A stretch of DNA of 64,000 bases from Anaeromyxobacter dehalogenans 2CP-C. Its GTDB lineage: Bacteria > Myxococcota > Myxococcia > Myxococcales > Anaeromyxobacteraceae. Location of the stretch: assembly GCF_000013385.1 (NCBI RefSeq), contig NC_007760.1, positions 186,001-250,000 on the forward strand, written 5' to 3'. Both the position numbers and the translations under genes were made by a program. Positions 1-9,133 of the stretch are shown one piece after another. The first letter of the stretch is position 1. Every line of letters begins with the position of its first letter. The notes beneath the pieces were generated by a model. It was given only the letters and a program-made list of their open reading frames with translations, did no database searches and was not told where the DNA came from.

Positions 1-38
1 CCGCGAAGAAGAAGGTCGCGAAGAAGGGCAAGAAGTAA
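1..38 (+). CDS. C-terminal tail of a lysine-rich protein (cut by window edge)
   Basis: The frame starting at base 3 reads A-KKK-V-A-KK-G-KK and then a TAA stop, so the window opens inside the last dozen codons of a gene on the plus strand. The alternating Lys/Ala/Val composition resembles histone-H1-like or other nucleic-acid-binding basic tails that are frequent in myxobacteria. The body of the gene lies outside the window, so the function cannot be assigned. A clear intrinsic terminator follows about 30 nt downstream, supporting this as a real gene end. Confidence 0.6.
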   Translation, partial: AKKKVAKKGKK

Positions 39-65
39 CGCAGGGCTTCCACCCAGCGTAGCGCC

Positions 66-94
66 GCGGCCGCCTCCGGGCGGCCGCTGCTTTT
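66..94 (+). terminator. Rho-independent terminator
   Basis: A perfect 9-bp inverted repeat, GCGGCCGCC at 66-74 and GGCGGCCGC at 79-87, encloses a TCCG tetraloop and is followed by TGCTTTT. It lies between the stop of the lysine-rich gene and the NFACT gene. Confidence 0.85.
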
Positions 95-113
95 CCGGGC
101 TACGAAGAGGCGC

Positions 114-1604
114 ATGTCGCTCACCGCTCGCGAGCTCGCCCAGGTGGTCGCCGAGCTCGCCCCGCTCGCCGGGGCGTACGTCGAGGCGGTGCGCGCGCAC
201 GCGGAGCGGGCGCTCACCCTGTCGCTCCGCGGCCGCGCCGGCGACGCGCTGCTGCTGCTCTCCGCCGAGCCCGACGTCACCCGCCTCCACGCGGCCCGCC
301 GCCGCCCCCCGCAGCCCGACGCCCCCTACGCCGTCCAGGCGGTGCTCCGCCGCGAGCTGGAGGGCGCGCGCCTCGCCGGCCTGGAGACGCTCCCGGGCGA
401 CCGGGTGGTGGCGCTCTCCTTCGAGCGCGCCCCGGCGCGGGGCGGGCCGGTACGCCTGGTGGCGGAGCTCACCGGCCGGCACGGCAACCTGTTCCTGGTG
501 GACGCGGCCGGGATCATCCGCGCCGCCGCCGCCCGCAACCTCTCGCAGCGCCGCGACCTCGCCGTGGGCCGGCCCTACCAGCCGCCCTCGCTCCCGCCCG
601 CCGGCCCCGGCTCCGACGCCGGCCAGGGCGCGCCCCGGTTCGCGCCGGTGCCCGGCACGCCGTTCCCGCTCTCGGCCGCGATCGAGGACGCCTACCTCGC
701 GCGCGAGGAGGAGCGGCGCCTGGCCGAGGGGCGGCGGCGGCTGCGCGAGCCGGTGCGCGCGGCGCTGGCCCGGGCCGGGCGCGCGCTCGCGAAGCTCGCC
801 GACGAGGCGGCGCGCGTGCCGGCCGCCGAGGCGGACCGCCGCGCCGCCGACCTGCTCAAGACCCACCTGCGCGCCGTCCGGCGCGGCGCGACCGAGGTCG
901 CGGTCACCGAGTGGACCGAGGAGGGCCCGCGCGAGGTGCGCGTGGCGGTGGACCCGGCGCTCACGCCCCAGGCGAACCTGGAGCGGTACTACCGGCGCTA
1001 CCGCCGCATCGTGGAGAGCGCCGCCCGGGTGGAGGCCCGCGCCGCCGAGGTCCGCGCCCGCGAGGCCGCGCTGCGCGCGCTCCTCGGCCGGATCGACGCC
1101 GCCGGCGCCGCCGACCTGCCGCGCCTCGAGCGCGAGGCCCGCCGCCTGGCCGCCGGCCCGCGCCCGGCCGCGCCGCCGCGCCGCAAGCGCGACGAGCCCG
1201 CGCTGCCCTACCGCACCTTCCGCTCGCTCTCCGGCGCGACGATCCTGGTCGGGCGCGGGGCGGCCGAGAACGACGCGCTCACGCTGCGCGTCGCCCGCGG
1301 CAACGACCTGTGGCTGCACGCGCGCGGGCTGCCCGGCGCCCACGTGGTGGTCCGGCTCGACAAGGCGAAGGCGCCGGACGCGGAGACGCTCGTGGACGCC
1401 GCCCACCTCGCGGTGCACTTCTCCGACGCCCGCGGCGCGCCGCAGGCCGACGTCGCCTACACCCGCGCCCGCTTCGTGAAGAAGCCGAAGGGCTCGGCGC
1501 CGGGCGCGGTCACCTACAGCCAGGAGAAGGTCCTGCTCCTGCGCACCGAGCCCGGGCGCGTCGAGCGCCTGCTCGCCGAGGAGGAGGGCGGGCAGGGCGG
1601 CTAG
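114..1604 (+). CDS. NFACT family protein (RqcH/Tae2-like, ribosome quality control)
   Basis: This 496-residue protein has the bacterial NFACT layout: an N-terminal NFACT-N domain (about residues 5-240, containing GRHGNLFLVD), a charged helical coiled-coil region (about 245-350), and a C-terminal NFACT-R/DUF814 domain (about 365-470) with NDLWLHARGLPGAHVV. The adjacent Asp96-Arg97 (GDRVV) aligns with the Asp-Arg pair needed for tRNA binding in Bacillus RqcH. In that family the protein binds obstructed 50S subunits carrying peptidyl-tRNA and adds C-terminal alanine tails. Activity here is inferred from homology. The ATG start lies 20 nt after the upstream terminator, with GAAGAGGCGC just before it. 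Confidence 0.85.
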   Translation: MSLTARELAQVVAELAPLAGAYVEAVRAHAERALTLSLRGRAGDALLLLSAEPDVTRLHAARRRPPQPDAPYAVQAVLRRELEGARLAGLETLPGDRVVALSFERAPARGGPVRLVAELTGRHGNLFLVDAAGIIRAAAARNLSQRRDLAVGRPYQPPSLPPAGPGSDAGQGAPRFAPVPGTPFPLSAAIEDAYLAREEERRLAEGRRRLREPVRAALARAGRALAKLADEAARVPAAEADRRAADLLKTHLRAVRRGATEVAVTEWTEEGPREVRVAVDPALTPQANLERYYRRYRRIVESAARVEARAAEVRAREAALRALLGRIDAAGAADLPRLEREARRLAAGPRPAAPPRRKRDEPALPYRTFRSLSGATILVGRGAAENDALTLRVARGNDLWLHARGLPGAHVVVRLDKAKAPDAETLVDAAHLAVHFSDARGAPQADVAYTRARFVKKPKGSAPGAVTYSQEKVLLLRTEPGRVERLLAEEEGGQGG

Positions 1605-1709
1605 CGATCGAGGGCACCGCGGACGCCCCGACGGTCCGAGGGTCCGTGGGGCGGAGCGCAGCCCCGCCCGATCGCCCAGCTACCCCTTGATGGACGGGCG
1701 CCCCCTCCG

Positions 1710-1715
1710 TAGGAT
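1710..1715 (+). promoter_or_regulatory. Candidate -10 hexamer (TAGGAT), leaderless-type
   Basis: TAGGAT ends nine bases before the GTG start at 1725, and no Shine-Dalgarno sequence is present in between. The spacing would place the transcription start on or within a few bases of the start codon. Confidence 0.35.
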
Positions 1716-1724
1716 CGGCGCCGC

Positions 1725-2468
1725 GTGCGCCCCAAGGAGTCGAGCCGTCAGCTGACGCTGTTCTCCCCGGAGGCCCGCCGCTCCGCCGCGCACCTGCTCG
1801 CGGACGCGCTCTCCGGGATCCTCACCGAGCGGGTCCGCCTCACCGTCCACGACAACCGCTCCACCATGGTCTCCTTCCGGCGCCGGCCGGGCGAGATCCA
1901 CTACCGCGTCCACCACATGTTCCTGGAGGCGCCCGACGATGTGGTCTCGGCGCTGGCCAGCTTCGCCGTGGCCGGGCGCGGCGCCGCGGCGGCGCGCCGG
2001 CGGCAGGCGGGCAGCCGCATCGACGCCTTCGTGAAGGAGCACCGGGCCCGGATCGCCGCCCCGCGCGCCGACCGGCTCCAGCCGCGCGGCCGGGTGCACG
2101 ACCTCCAGGCGCTGTTCGACCGGCTCAACGCCGAGCACTTCGGCGGGGCCATCGAGGCGCGCATCGGCTGGGGCCCCGTCCGGCTGGGGCGGCGGCGGCG
2201 CACCGTGAAGACCGGCGTCTACGTGCAGGACGCGCGGCTCATCCGGATCCACCCCACCCTCGACCGGCCCGAGGTGCCCGAGTTCTACGTGGCCGCGGTG
2301 GTGTTCCACGAGATGCTCCACCAGGCCGTCCCCGCGGTGGAGGTGAACGGCCGCCGGGTCGTGCACGGCGCCGCCTTCCGCCGCCGCGAGCGCGCCTACC
2401 CCGACCACGCCCGCGCCAAGGCGTGGGAGGACCGGAACCTGGGGCTGCTCCTCTCCTCGCCCGCGTAG
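1725..2468 (+). CDS. SprT-like zinc metalloprotease
   Basis: This 247-residue protein carries a zincin motif HEMLH at residues 195-199 within VVFHEMLHQAVP, followed 15 residues later by a third His in VHGAAFRRRE (H214). That arrangement is typical of SprT/WLM-like domains (bacterial relatives of Spartan, which degrades DNA-protein crosslinks). The central part contains LFDRLNAEHFGG, the usual start of the SprT domain. Residues 1-110 are a basic N-terminal region of unknown role. No signal peptide is visible, so it is probably cytoplasmic. It starts with GTG and no Shine-Dalgarno, with a -10-like hexamer close upstream. The substrate is unknown. Confidence 0.75.
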   Translation: MRPKESSRQLTLFSPEARRSAAHLLADALSGILTERVRLTVHDNRSTMVSFRRRPGEIHYRVHHMFLEAPDDVVSALASFAVAGRGAAAARRRQAGSRIDAFVKEHRARIAAPRADRLQPRGRVHDLQALFDRLNAEHFGGAIEARIGWGPVRLGRRRRTVKTGVYVQDARLIRIHPTLDRPEVPEFYVAAVVFHEMLHQAVPAVEVNGRRVVHGAAFRRRERAYPDHARAKAWEDRNLGLLLSSPA

Positions 2469-2585
2469 CGTCGGGCCGCGCGCTGCGGCGCGGTGACCCA
2501 CCGTGCGAGCCCCATCCGCGCGCCGCGCGCCGCCCGTTTCCGGCCGGGCGCCCGCGCACCGGGTGTGCCATGATCCCGTGCGCCC

Positions 2586-4619
2586 GTGCCCCGACGCCTC
2601 GCCCTGTCGCTCGCCGCGCTGCTCGCGCTCTCCGCCGCCGGGTGCATGGCCGCGCGCGCGAAGCCCGGCGAGGAGCCGGTCCTGTACGGGCTGGAGATCC
2701 AGGGCACCCACGCGCTCGACGCCGGCGACATCGCCTCGAAGCTCGCCACCCAGCCCTCCGACCGCTGGGCCTGGCAGGAGGCGCGGCGGCTCGACGCCGA
2801 CGCGCTCGCGGTGGACCGCAAGCGCGTCGAGGCCTACTACCGCGAGCGCGGCTTCTACGACGCGAAGGTGGTGGACGTGCAGGTGCGGCCCGACGGGCCG
2901 GGCCGGGCGAAGGTCGTCATGCGGGTGGAGGAGGGCGAGCCCATCCTCGTCCGGAGCGTCGAGGTCACGGGCCTCGACGCCGCCCCCGAGGCGAAGGCCC
3001 GCGTCGGCGCGCTGCCGATCCGCTCCGGCGAGCGCTTCACCGAGCGCGCCTACGACGGCGCCCGCGGCGCGCTGCTCCACGCGCTCCGCAACACCGGCTG
3101 GGCCGACGCCGCGGTGACGCAGCGCGCCCAGATCCTGCCCGCCGAGCACGCGGCCGAGGTCCGCTACGAGGTGACGCCGGGCACGCGCTACCGGTTCGGC
3201 CCGGTGTTCGTGGCCGGCACCGCCGCGGTGCCGCGCGACCGGGTGCGCGAGCAGGCCGGCATCGAGATCCACCCCGGGGACTGGTTCGCCGACGACCAGC
3301 TGGCGAAGGCGCAGGCGCGGGTGTTCGACCTGGGCGTGTTCGGCGCGGTGCGCGTCACCCGCGGCGCGCCGGACGCGCAGCGCGGGGTGGTGCCGATCGT
3401 GGTGGCGGTGCGCGAGGTGCCGTTCCGCACGCTCCGCGCCGGCCCGGGCGTGGGCGTGCAGGCGAACACGCGCTGGGACGTGAACGGCACGGTGGGCTGG
3501 ACCCATCGCAACTTCATGGGGGACCTGCGCAAGCTGCAGCTCGAGCTGCGCGCCGGGTACGCCTGGCTGGTGGCGCGGCCGCGGAAGGAGGGGCCCATCG
3601 CGCTCGCCACCGCCGAGTTCTCGCAGCCGGGCGCCATCAGCCGGCGCATCGACGCCACCGCGCGGCTCGAGATCGAGCGCGGCCTGGAGCAGGCCTACGA
3701 CTTCTGGTCGGAGCGGCTGCGGGTGGGCTTCCCGTTCCGCCTGGCCCGGCGCCTCACGCTGGTGCCCAGCTGGAACCTGGAGGTCTACCAGCTCGAGAAC
3801 GCGGTGAGCACGTTCGATCCCACGCAGCCGGCGAAGCAGGGGCCGGAGCTGCAGAACTGCCAGGGGAGCGTGTGCCTGCTGTCCTACCTGGAGCAGCGGG
3901 TGGGCTGGGACGGGCGCAACGACCCGCTCAACCCGCGCCGCGGCGTGTGGGTGATGCTGGCGGTGCAGGAGGGCTTCAACGTCGGCGGCTACGGGTACCG
4001 CTACCTGCGCTTCCTGCCCGAGGCGCGCGGCTTCGTGCCGCTGGGCCAGAAGCTGGTGCTGGCGGCGCGCGCCCGGGTGGGCGCGCTCGTCCCGGTGAAC
4101 CAGTCCGGCGAGCCGCCCATCGTGGCCCGCTTCACCGCCGGCGGCCCGCAGTCGATGCGCGGCTACTACACCGGCCGGCTCGCCCCCATGGTGCTGCGCG
4201 ACGGCGACTGGGTGCCGGTGGGGGGCAACGGCCTCGCCGACGGCTCGCTGGAGCTGCGCCTCGACCTGACGCGGACCTGGGGCGCGGCGCTCTTCGTGGA
4301 CGCGGGCAACGTCTCGCGCCCCTCCGGCGTGCCCACCGCCTACCGCGACGTGCTCGACCCCACCCGGCTCCAGTGGGCCGGCGGCCTGGGCCTCCGCTAC
4401 CGCACCCCGTTCGGCCCGGTGCGCTTCGACGTCGGCGTGCAACTCCCCACCAACCTCGCCGCCGGGGTGCCGTTCGACCAGCGCTTCCCGGCGGTGCCCA
4501 GCGTCGAGAACGCCGGCGCGCCCATCTACGACAAGGCCGGGAACGTGGTGGGCACCGTGCCCGCCACCCACCGCGAGCCCTGGATCGCGTTCCACCTCTC
4601 CATCGGCGAGGCGTTCTAG
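2586..4619 (+). CDS. tamA: Omp85/BamA-superfamily outer-membrane protein, TamA-like
   Basis: The 677-residue product has a signal sequence ending in SAAGC, POTRA-like repeats (about residues 35-290, beginning VLYGLEIQGTHALDAGDI) and a C-terminal 16-strand-type barrel. The barrel carries the Omp85 signatures GGPQSMRGYY and LGLRYRTPFGPVRFDVG. Pairing with a TamB-type gene whose start overlaps its stop argues for the TAM complex, which inserts outer-membrane proteins and links the membranes. The possible lipobox is unusual for this family. The GTG start is the first in-frame one after the preceding gene and gives a well-formed signal sequence. BamA itself is less likely because of the partner gene and shorter length. 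Confidence 0.85.
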   Translation: MPRRLALSLAALLALSAAGCMAARAKPGEEPVLYGLEIQGTHALDAGDIASKLATQPSDRWAWQEARRLDADALAVDRKRVEAYYRERGFYDAKVVDVQVRPDGPGRAKVVMRVEEGEPILVRSVEVTGLDAAPEAKARVGALPIRSGERFTERAYDGARGALLHALRNTGWADAAVTQRAQILPAEHAAEVRYEVTPGTRYRFGPVFVAGTAAVPRDRVREQAGIEIHPGDWFADDQLAKAQARVFDLGVFGAVRVTRGAPDAQRGVVPIVVAVREVPFRTLRAGPGVGVQANTRWDVNGTVGWTHRNFMGDLRKLQLELRAGYAWLVARPRKEGPIALATAEFSQPGAISRRIDATARLEIERGLEQAYDFWSERLRVGFPFRLARRLTLVPSWNLEVYQLENAVSTFDPTQPAKQGPELQNCQGSVCLLSYLEQRVGWDGRNDPLNPRRGVWVMLAVQEGFNVGGYGYRYLRFLPEARGFVPLGQKLVLAARARVGALVPVNQSGEPPIVARFTAGGPQSMRGYYTGRLAPMVLRDGDWVPVGGNGLADGSLELRLDLTRTWGAALFVDAGNVSRPSGVPTAYRDVLDPTRLQWAGGLGLRYRTPFGPVRFDVGVQLPTNLAAGVPFDQRFPAVPSVENAGAPIYDKAGNVVGTVPATHREPWIAFHLSIGEAF

Positions 4620-7600
4620 TGCGCCCCGCGGCGGCCGTCGGCGCCGTGCTCGGCGCGGTGGGCTGGCTCCTCCTCGGGCTCGCCGCGCTCGCCGGCGTGG
4701 CGCTCTCCGCGGCGGTCCTTTTCGCGTCGTGGGGCGCGGGCCGCCCGCTCGTCGCGAACGCGCTGGTGCGCATCGCCGACGACGCTCTGGCCGGGAGCTT
4801 CCAGCTCGACGAGATCACGGTCCTGCCGCAGGGCGGCATCGAGCTGCACGGGCTGCGGGTGTTCGACCCGGAGGGGCGGCTGGTGCTGGAGGTCGGGCGC
4901 GCCGCGGTGTTCGCGGACGCGACCCGCCTCCGCAACCGGGTGATCGGCCTCACCGCCGAGCTGGACCGGCCCTCGGTCCTCGTCGAGGAGGGCGAGGGCG
5001 GGCTGTCGATCGCGCGGGCCTTCGCGCCCGCGCACCCCTCGCCGCCGCGCCCGCCCGGCGCGCCCGAGCCGCGCCGCGAGGACGGGGCCGGCTGGACGCT
5101 GCGGGTGCAGCGGCTCACGCTGCGCGGCGGCGACCTGTGGTGGGTGGACGGCGAGGGGGCGACCCGCCTCGAGGCGCAGGCGCTCGACCTCGACGCCCGC
5201 GGCGTGGTCGGCCCGCGGCGGGCCCGGGTCCAGCTCCGGCTGCGCGGCCAGGCCGACCTGCCGGTGGCGGGCGCGCTCGCGCTCGACGTGCGCCTGGCGC
5301 GCGACGGCGACGTCCTGCGGGTCTCGGTGCTCCGGGCGCGCCACGGGGACACGGTGCTCGAGGCGGTGGGGGAGGGCGACCTCGCCCGGCGCAGCGGGCG
5401 GGTGGCGATCACGCGGCTCGGGGTGGACTCGGAGAAGCTCCGCGCGCTCGCGCCCGGGGTGGCGCTGGGCGGCGACCTCGCCGCGTCGGGCTACGCCGAG
5501 TCGGACGGGGCCGTCGCGACCGCGGCGGTGCACGTGGCTCCGCGGGCGGGCGAGGCCCGGGGCGGCGGCGACGCGGCCGCGGCGGTGCGGCTCGACGGGT
5601 CCCGCGCGCTCGGCGCCGAGGTGGCGCTCGACGCGCTCGACCCGTCGCGGATCTGGTCGGGCCTGCCGCGCGGCGCGGTCACGCTGCGGGCCCGCGGCGG
5701 CGTGGCGGGCGAGGACCTCGACGACCTGCGCGGCCGCGCCCAGGTGTCGCTCGCGCGCTCGACCTTGCGCGGGGGCGAGCTCGGGCCGGGCGAGCTCACC
5801 GCCCGCGCCGACCGCGGCAGCTGGGAGGTGCAGCGGCTCACGCTGCAGGCGCCGGGGGTGGCCGTGCTCGGGTCCGGCCGCTGGCGCGCGGGCGCGGGCG
5901 TCTCCGGCCGCGTCTCCGCCGACGCCGCCGACCTGGCGCGCCTCGCCGCGAACGCGGAGCGGCTGGTGGGCCAGGCGCTGCCGCCGCTCGCCGGCCGGGC
6001 CCGGGTCGAGGCGACGCTGTCCGGCACCTCGCGCGCGCCGGTGCTGGACGGCACCGTGGAGGCGCCGCACCTGGCGCTCGGGAGCTTCGCGCTCGCCGGG
6101 GCGAAGGGGGTCGGGCACGTGGCCGGGCCGTTCCGCGCGGTCACCGGCCGGCTGCACCTCACCGCCGACCGGGTGCGCAGCGGCGGCGCCGAGCTGGCCC
6201 GCGCGCTCCTGCTCGACGCGGAGCTGGCCGCGGCCGACGCGCGGCTGGACGCCTCGGCGGACGTCCCGGCGCTCGGGCGGGAGCCGGTGGCGGTGCAGGC
6301 GCGCGCGGTCCGCACCGAGCGCGGCGACGAGGTGATCCTCCGCGAGCTCGCCGTCGCCTACCCCGGCACCCGCTACGCGCTCACCGCGCCGGCGCGGCTG
6401 TTCCTCACCGGGCCGCGGGTGGACCGGCTCGAGCTCGCCTCGGGGGCGCAGCGGATCCGGCTGGAGGGCGGGATCGGGGCGCGCGGCGCGCTCGACGCCC
6501 GGGCCGAGGTCGAGGCGCTGCGCCTGGAGGGGCTGCCGGTGGGGCTGCTCCCGCGCGGGGCCGGCCTCGCCGGCCTCGTGGCCGCGCAGGCGTCGGTCTC
6601 CGGCACCACGCGGCGCCCGGTGGCGCAGGGGCACCTCACGCTCGCCGAGGGGCGGTTCCGCGGGCTCGACGGGCTGAGCGCGGTCGCCGAGGTGGGCTGG
6701 GACGGCGGCGCCCGGCGCGCCCGGATCGAGCTGTCCGCGGCGCGCGCGGCGGGCGGCACCGCGGACGTGCGCCTCGAGCTGCCGCTGCCGATGCAGGGTC
6801 GCCCGGGCGAGCCGGTGGCGGCGCGGCTCCGCGGCGAGGCGCTGCCGCTCGGCCCCATCCTGCACGCGGCCGGCGCGGCGCTGCCCGCGAGCGGCGAGGT
6901 GTCGCTGGACGCCACGCTGGAGGGGGCGATCGGCGCGCCCTCGCTCCGCGCCGAGGCCTCGCTCACCGGCGGCGCCTGGGACGACCTGTCGGCCATCGGC
7001 CTCGGCCTCACCGCGGACGCGCCGGGCGAGCGGCTCTCGGCGCGGCTCGAGGCGACGCTGGAGGGGCGCCCGGCGGTCTCGGTCCGGGGCGAGGTGCCGC
7101 TCGACCTCTCCGAGCTGCTCACCCGGCCCGCCGCCGCCCTGCGCGCGCTGCGCGCCGGCCGCGCCGCGGTGGACGCGCGGGTGCCGGGGCTGGAGCTCGC
7201 CGCGCTGGCGGGGCGATTGGGCCTGCCGGACGAGCTCGCCGGAAGGCTGAGCGGCGACGCGCGGCTGGAGGGCACGCTCGCGGCGCCCCGCGGGCGGGCC
7301 GCGTTCCAGGTGGAGGGCGGGGCCTGGGGCGGGGCGAGCGGGCTCGGGGTGGCGCTCGAGGCCGACGCCGGCGCGCAGCGGGTGGGCGCCACGGTGCGGC
7401 TCGCCATGGGCGGCGAGGAGCTCCTGCGCGGCGAGGGGTCGCTCGGGGCCGCCCCGGAGCGGCTGCTGGCCCGCGGCGGGCTGCGCAGCGCGCCGCTGTC
7501 GGTGTCCCTCGTGGTGCCGCACGCGTCGCTCGCCCGCACCTCCACGAGCGCGCTGCTCGTCGAGGGGACGGTGGACGCGCGGCTCACGGCGGAGGGGACG

Positions 7601-9133
7601 CTCGCCGCCCCGCGGCTCGCGCTCGAGGCGGAGGGGCGCGGGCTGCAGGTCGAGGGGCGCCCGCTCGGCGACGCCACCGCGCAGGCGCGCTGGGCGGAGG
7701 GGCGCGGGAGCGGCCGGGTGACGCTCGCCGCGAAGGCCGGGGGCACGCTCGAGGCGACCGCCTCGGTGGGCGCGCCGCTCGGCCTCGACACCCGCGCCGC
7801 CGACCTGCGCCGGGCGCCGGCGGAGCTGGCGCTGCGCGCCCGCGACCTCGACCTCGGCTTCCTGCCCGCCGTGCTGCCGGGCTGGGTGCGGACCGCGTCC
7901 GGGAAGCTCCAGGCCGACGTGACCGCGCGCGGGCCGCTCGAGCGCCCGTCGCCGCGCGGGACGGTGCGGCTCGCCGACGGGAGGCTGGCGGTCTCGGAGT
8001 ACGGCGACTGGACGCAGATCGAGGTGGACGCGACCGTCACCGACGACGCGGTGGAGATCCGCCGGGTGGCGGCGCGCCGCGCGCACGGCTCGTTCGAGGC
8101 GCACGGCGCGCTGCGCGGGATGGGCGGCCCGGACGCGCGCCTGGAGGGCCGGATCGTCAGCCGCGAGCTGCCCATCATGCACGCGGGCATGGACCTCGCG
8201 ACGCTCGACCTGCAGGTGGACGCGACCGGGGCCTACCAGCCCGGCGCGCTGCAGGTGAAGCTCACGGTGCCGCGGGGGACCATCCGCCTGCCCAAGCGCG
8301 CGCCCCGCACGCTGCAGTCGCTCGAGCGCCGCCGCGACATCGTGGTCGGGCGCCAGCCGGCGCCGAAGAAGGGGCCGCTGCCGGTGCCGCGCGGGCCGGG
8401 GGAGCGGCCGTTCACGCTCACGGCGCAGCTCGTCGTCCCGGGCCGGCTCATGGTGGTGAGCGACAACCCGCGCATCCGCGTCGAGCTGAAGGCGAACGTC
8501 ACCTACGAGCTGACCGGCGCGAACGACTTCGCCACCGGCACCGTCGAGGTGGTCCGCGGCGAGGTGGAGCCCATCGGCGGCCGCAACTTCCAGATCGAGC
8601 GCGGCAAGGTGACGTTCACCGGCGGCCCGCCGAAGGCGGCGCTGCTCGACGTGGAGGCGGTGTACGACAACCCGGTCGCGAAGGTGACGGTCGCGGTGGC
8701 CGGGCCGATCTCCGACCCGGAGATCCGCCTCTCCTCGCAGCCGCCCATGGACGACGGGCAGATCGCGCTGCTCATCGCCACCGGCCGCACCGAGCTGAAG
8801 CCCGGCTCGGGTGGGGTCGGGACGCTCACCGGCGAGGAGGCGGGTCGGGCCGCGCTGGGCGCGGTGGCGACCCAGGCGTTCAAGAACCTGGTCGCGGACA
8901 AGCTCCCGCTCGACACGGTGGCGGTGGACGCGGGCGCGCTCCGGGCCGGCAAGTACGTGACCGACAAGATGTACGTCGGCTACACGCGCCGCTTCGACGT
9001 GCAGCTCGAGCAGGGCCAGAACGTGAACGAGGTGCGGGTGGAGTACCAGATCACCCGCCGCTGGACGTTCGAGTCGCGCTACGGCGACGCGCAGTCCGGC
9101 GGCGCGAGCCTCATCTGGTCGAAGGACTACTGA
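4619..9133 (+). CDS. tamB: TamB-like translocation/assembly module protein (DUF490/AsmA-type)
   Basis: This 1504-residue protein starts with a GTG that shares one base with the tamA stop (TAGTG), so translation is coupled. It has an N-terminal transmembrane helix (about residues 8-35). A very long stretch follows of repeated beta-strand-rich AsmA-like segments, ending in a DUF490/TamB domain (roughly the last 350 residues, including GPISDPEIRLSSQPPMDD and QIALLIATGRTEL). The extreme C-terminus is strand-like and ends in Tyr, as expected for a segment contacting the outer-membrane barrel. Family role: a periplasm-spanning hydrophobic groove working with TamA in outer-membrane protein or lipid delivery. 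The last 23 bases overlap the convergent gene. Confidence 0.87.
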   Translation: MRPAAAVGAVLGAVGWLLLGLAALAGVALSAAVLFASWGAGRPLVANALVRIADDALAGSFQLDEITVLPQGGIELHGLRVFDPEGRLVLEVGRAAVFADATRLRNRVIGLTAELDRPSVLVEEGEGGLSIARAFAPAHPSPPRPPGAPEPRREDGAGWTLRVQRLTLRGGDLWWVDGEGATRLEAQALDLDARGVVGPRRARVQLRLRGQADLPVAGALALDVRLARDGDVLRVSVLRARHGDTVLEAVGEGDLARRSGRVAITRLGVDSEKLRALAPGVALGGDLAASGYAESDGAVATAAVHVAPRAGEARGGGDAAAAVRLDGSRALGAEVALDALDPSRIWSGLPRGAVTLRARGGVAGEDLDDLRGRAQVSLARSTLRGGELGPGELTARADRGSWEVQRLTLQAPGVAVLGSGRWRAGAGVSGRVSADAADLARLAANAERLVGQALPPLAGRARVEATLSGTSRAPVLDGTVEAPHLALGSFALAGAKGVGHVAGPFRAVTGRLHLTADRVRSGGAELARALLLDAELAAADARLDASADVPALGREPVAVQARAVRTERGDEVILRELAVAYPGTRYALTAPARLFLTGPRVDRLELASGAQRIRLEGGIGARGALDARAEVEALRLEGLPVGLLPRGAGLAGLVAAQASVSGTTRRPVAQGHLTLAEGRFRGLDGLSAVAEVGWDGGARRARIELSAARAAGGTADVRLELPLPMQGRPGEPVAARLRGEALPLGPILHAAGAALPASGEVSLDATLEGAIGAPSLRAEASLTGGAWDDLSAIGLGLTADAPGERLSARLEATLEGRPAVSVRGEVPLDLSELLTRPAAALRALRAGRAAVDARVPGLELAALAGRLGLPDELAGRLSGDARLEGTLAAPRGRAAFQVEGGAWGGASGLGVALEADAGAQRVGATVRLAMGGEELLRGEGSLGAAPERLLARGGLRSAPLSVSLVVPHASLARTSTSALLVEGTVDARLTAEGTLAAPRLALEAEGRGLQVEGRPLGDATAQARWAEGRGSGRVTLAAKAGGTLEATASVGAPLGLDTRAADLRRAPAELALRARDLDLGFLPAVLPGWVRTASGKLQADVTARGPLERPSPRGTVRLADGRLAVSEYGDWTQIEVDATVTDDAVEIRRVAARRAHGSFEAHGALRGMGGPDARLEGRIVSRELPIMHAGMDLATLDLQVDATGAYQPGALQVKLTVPRGTIRLPKRAPRTLQSLERRRDIVVGRQPAPKKGPLPVPRGPGERPFTLTAQLVVPGRLMVVSDNPRIRVELKANVTYELTGANDFATGTVEVVRGEVEPIGGRNFQIERGKVTFTGGPPKAALLDVEAVYDNPVAKVTVAVAGPISDPEIRLSSQPPMDDGQIALLIATGRTELKPGSGGVGTLTGEEAGRAALGAVATQAFKNLVADKLPLDTVAVDAGALRAGKYVTDKMYVGYTRRFDVQLEQGQNVNEVRVEYQITRRWTFESRYGDAQSGGASLIWSKDY

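Noticed and set aside
1680-4595. Long open frame on the minus strand opposite the SprT-like and tamA genes (about 970 residues)
   Set aside because: Its translation is His/Arg/Ala/Gly-rich without any domain, and it is the typical GC-rich shadow of real genes on the plus strand.
4616-8182. Minus-strand open frame of about 1190 residues opposite tamB
   Set aside because: It has no start context or family motifs; it exists because high GC removes stop codons from the antisense frame.
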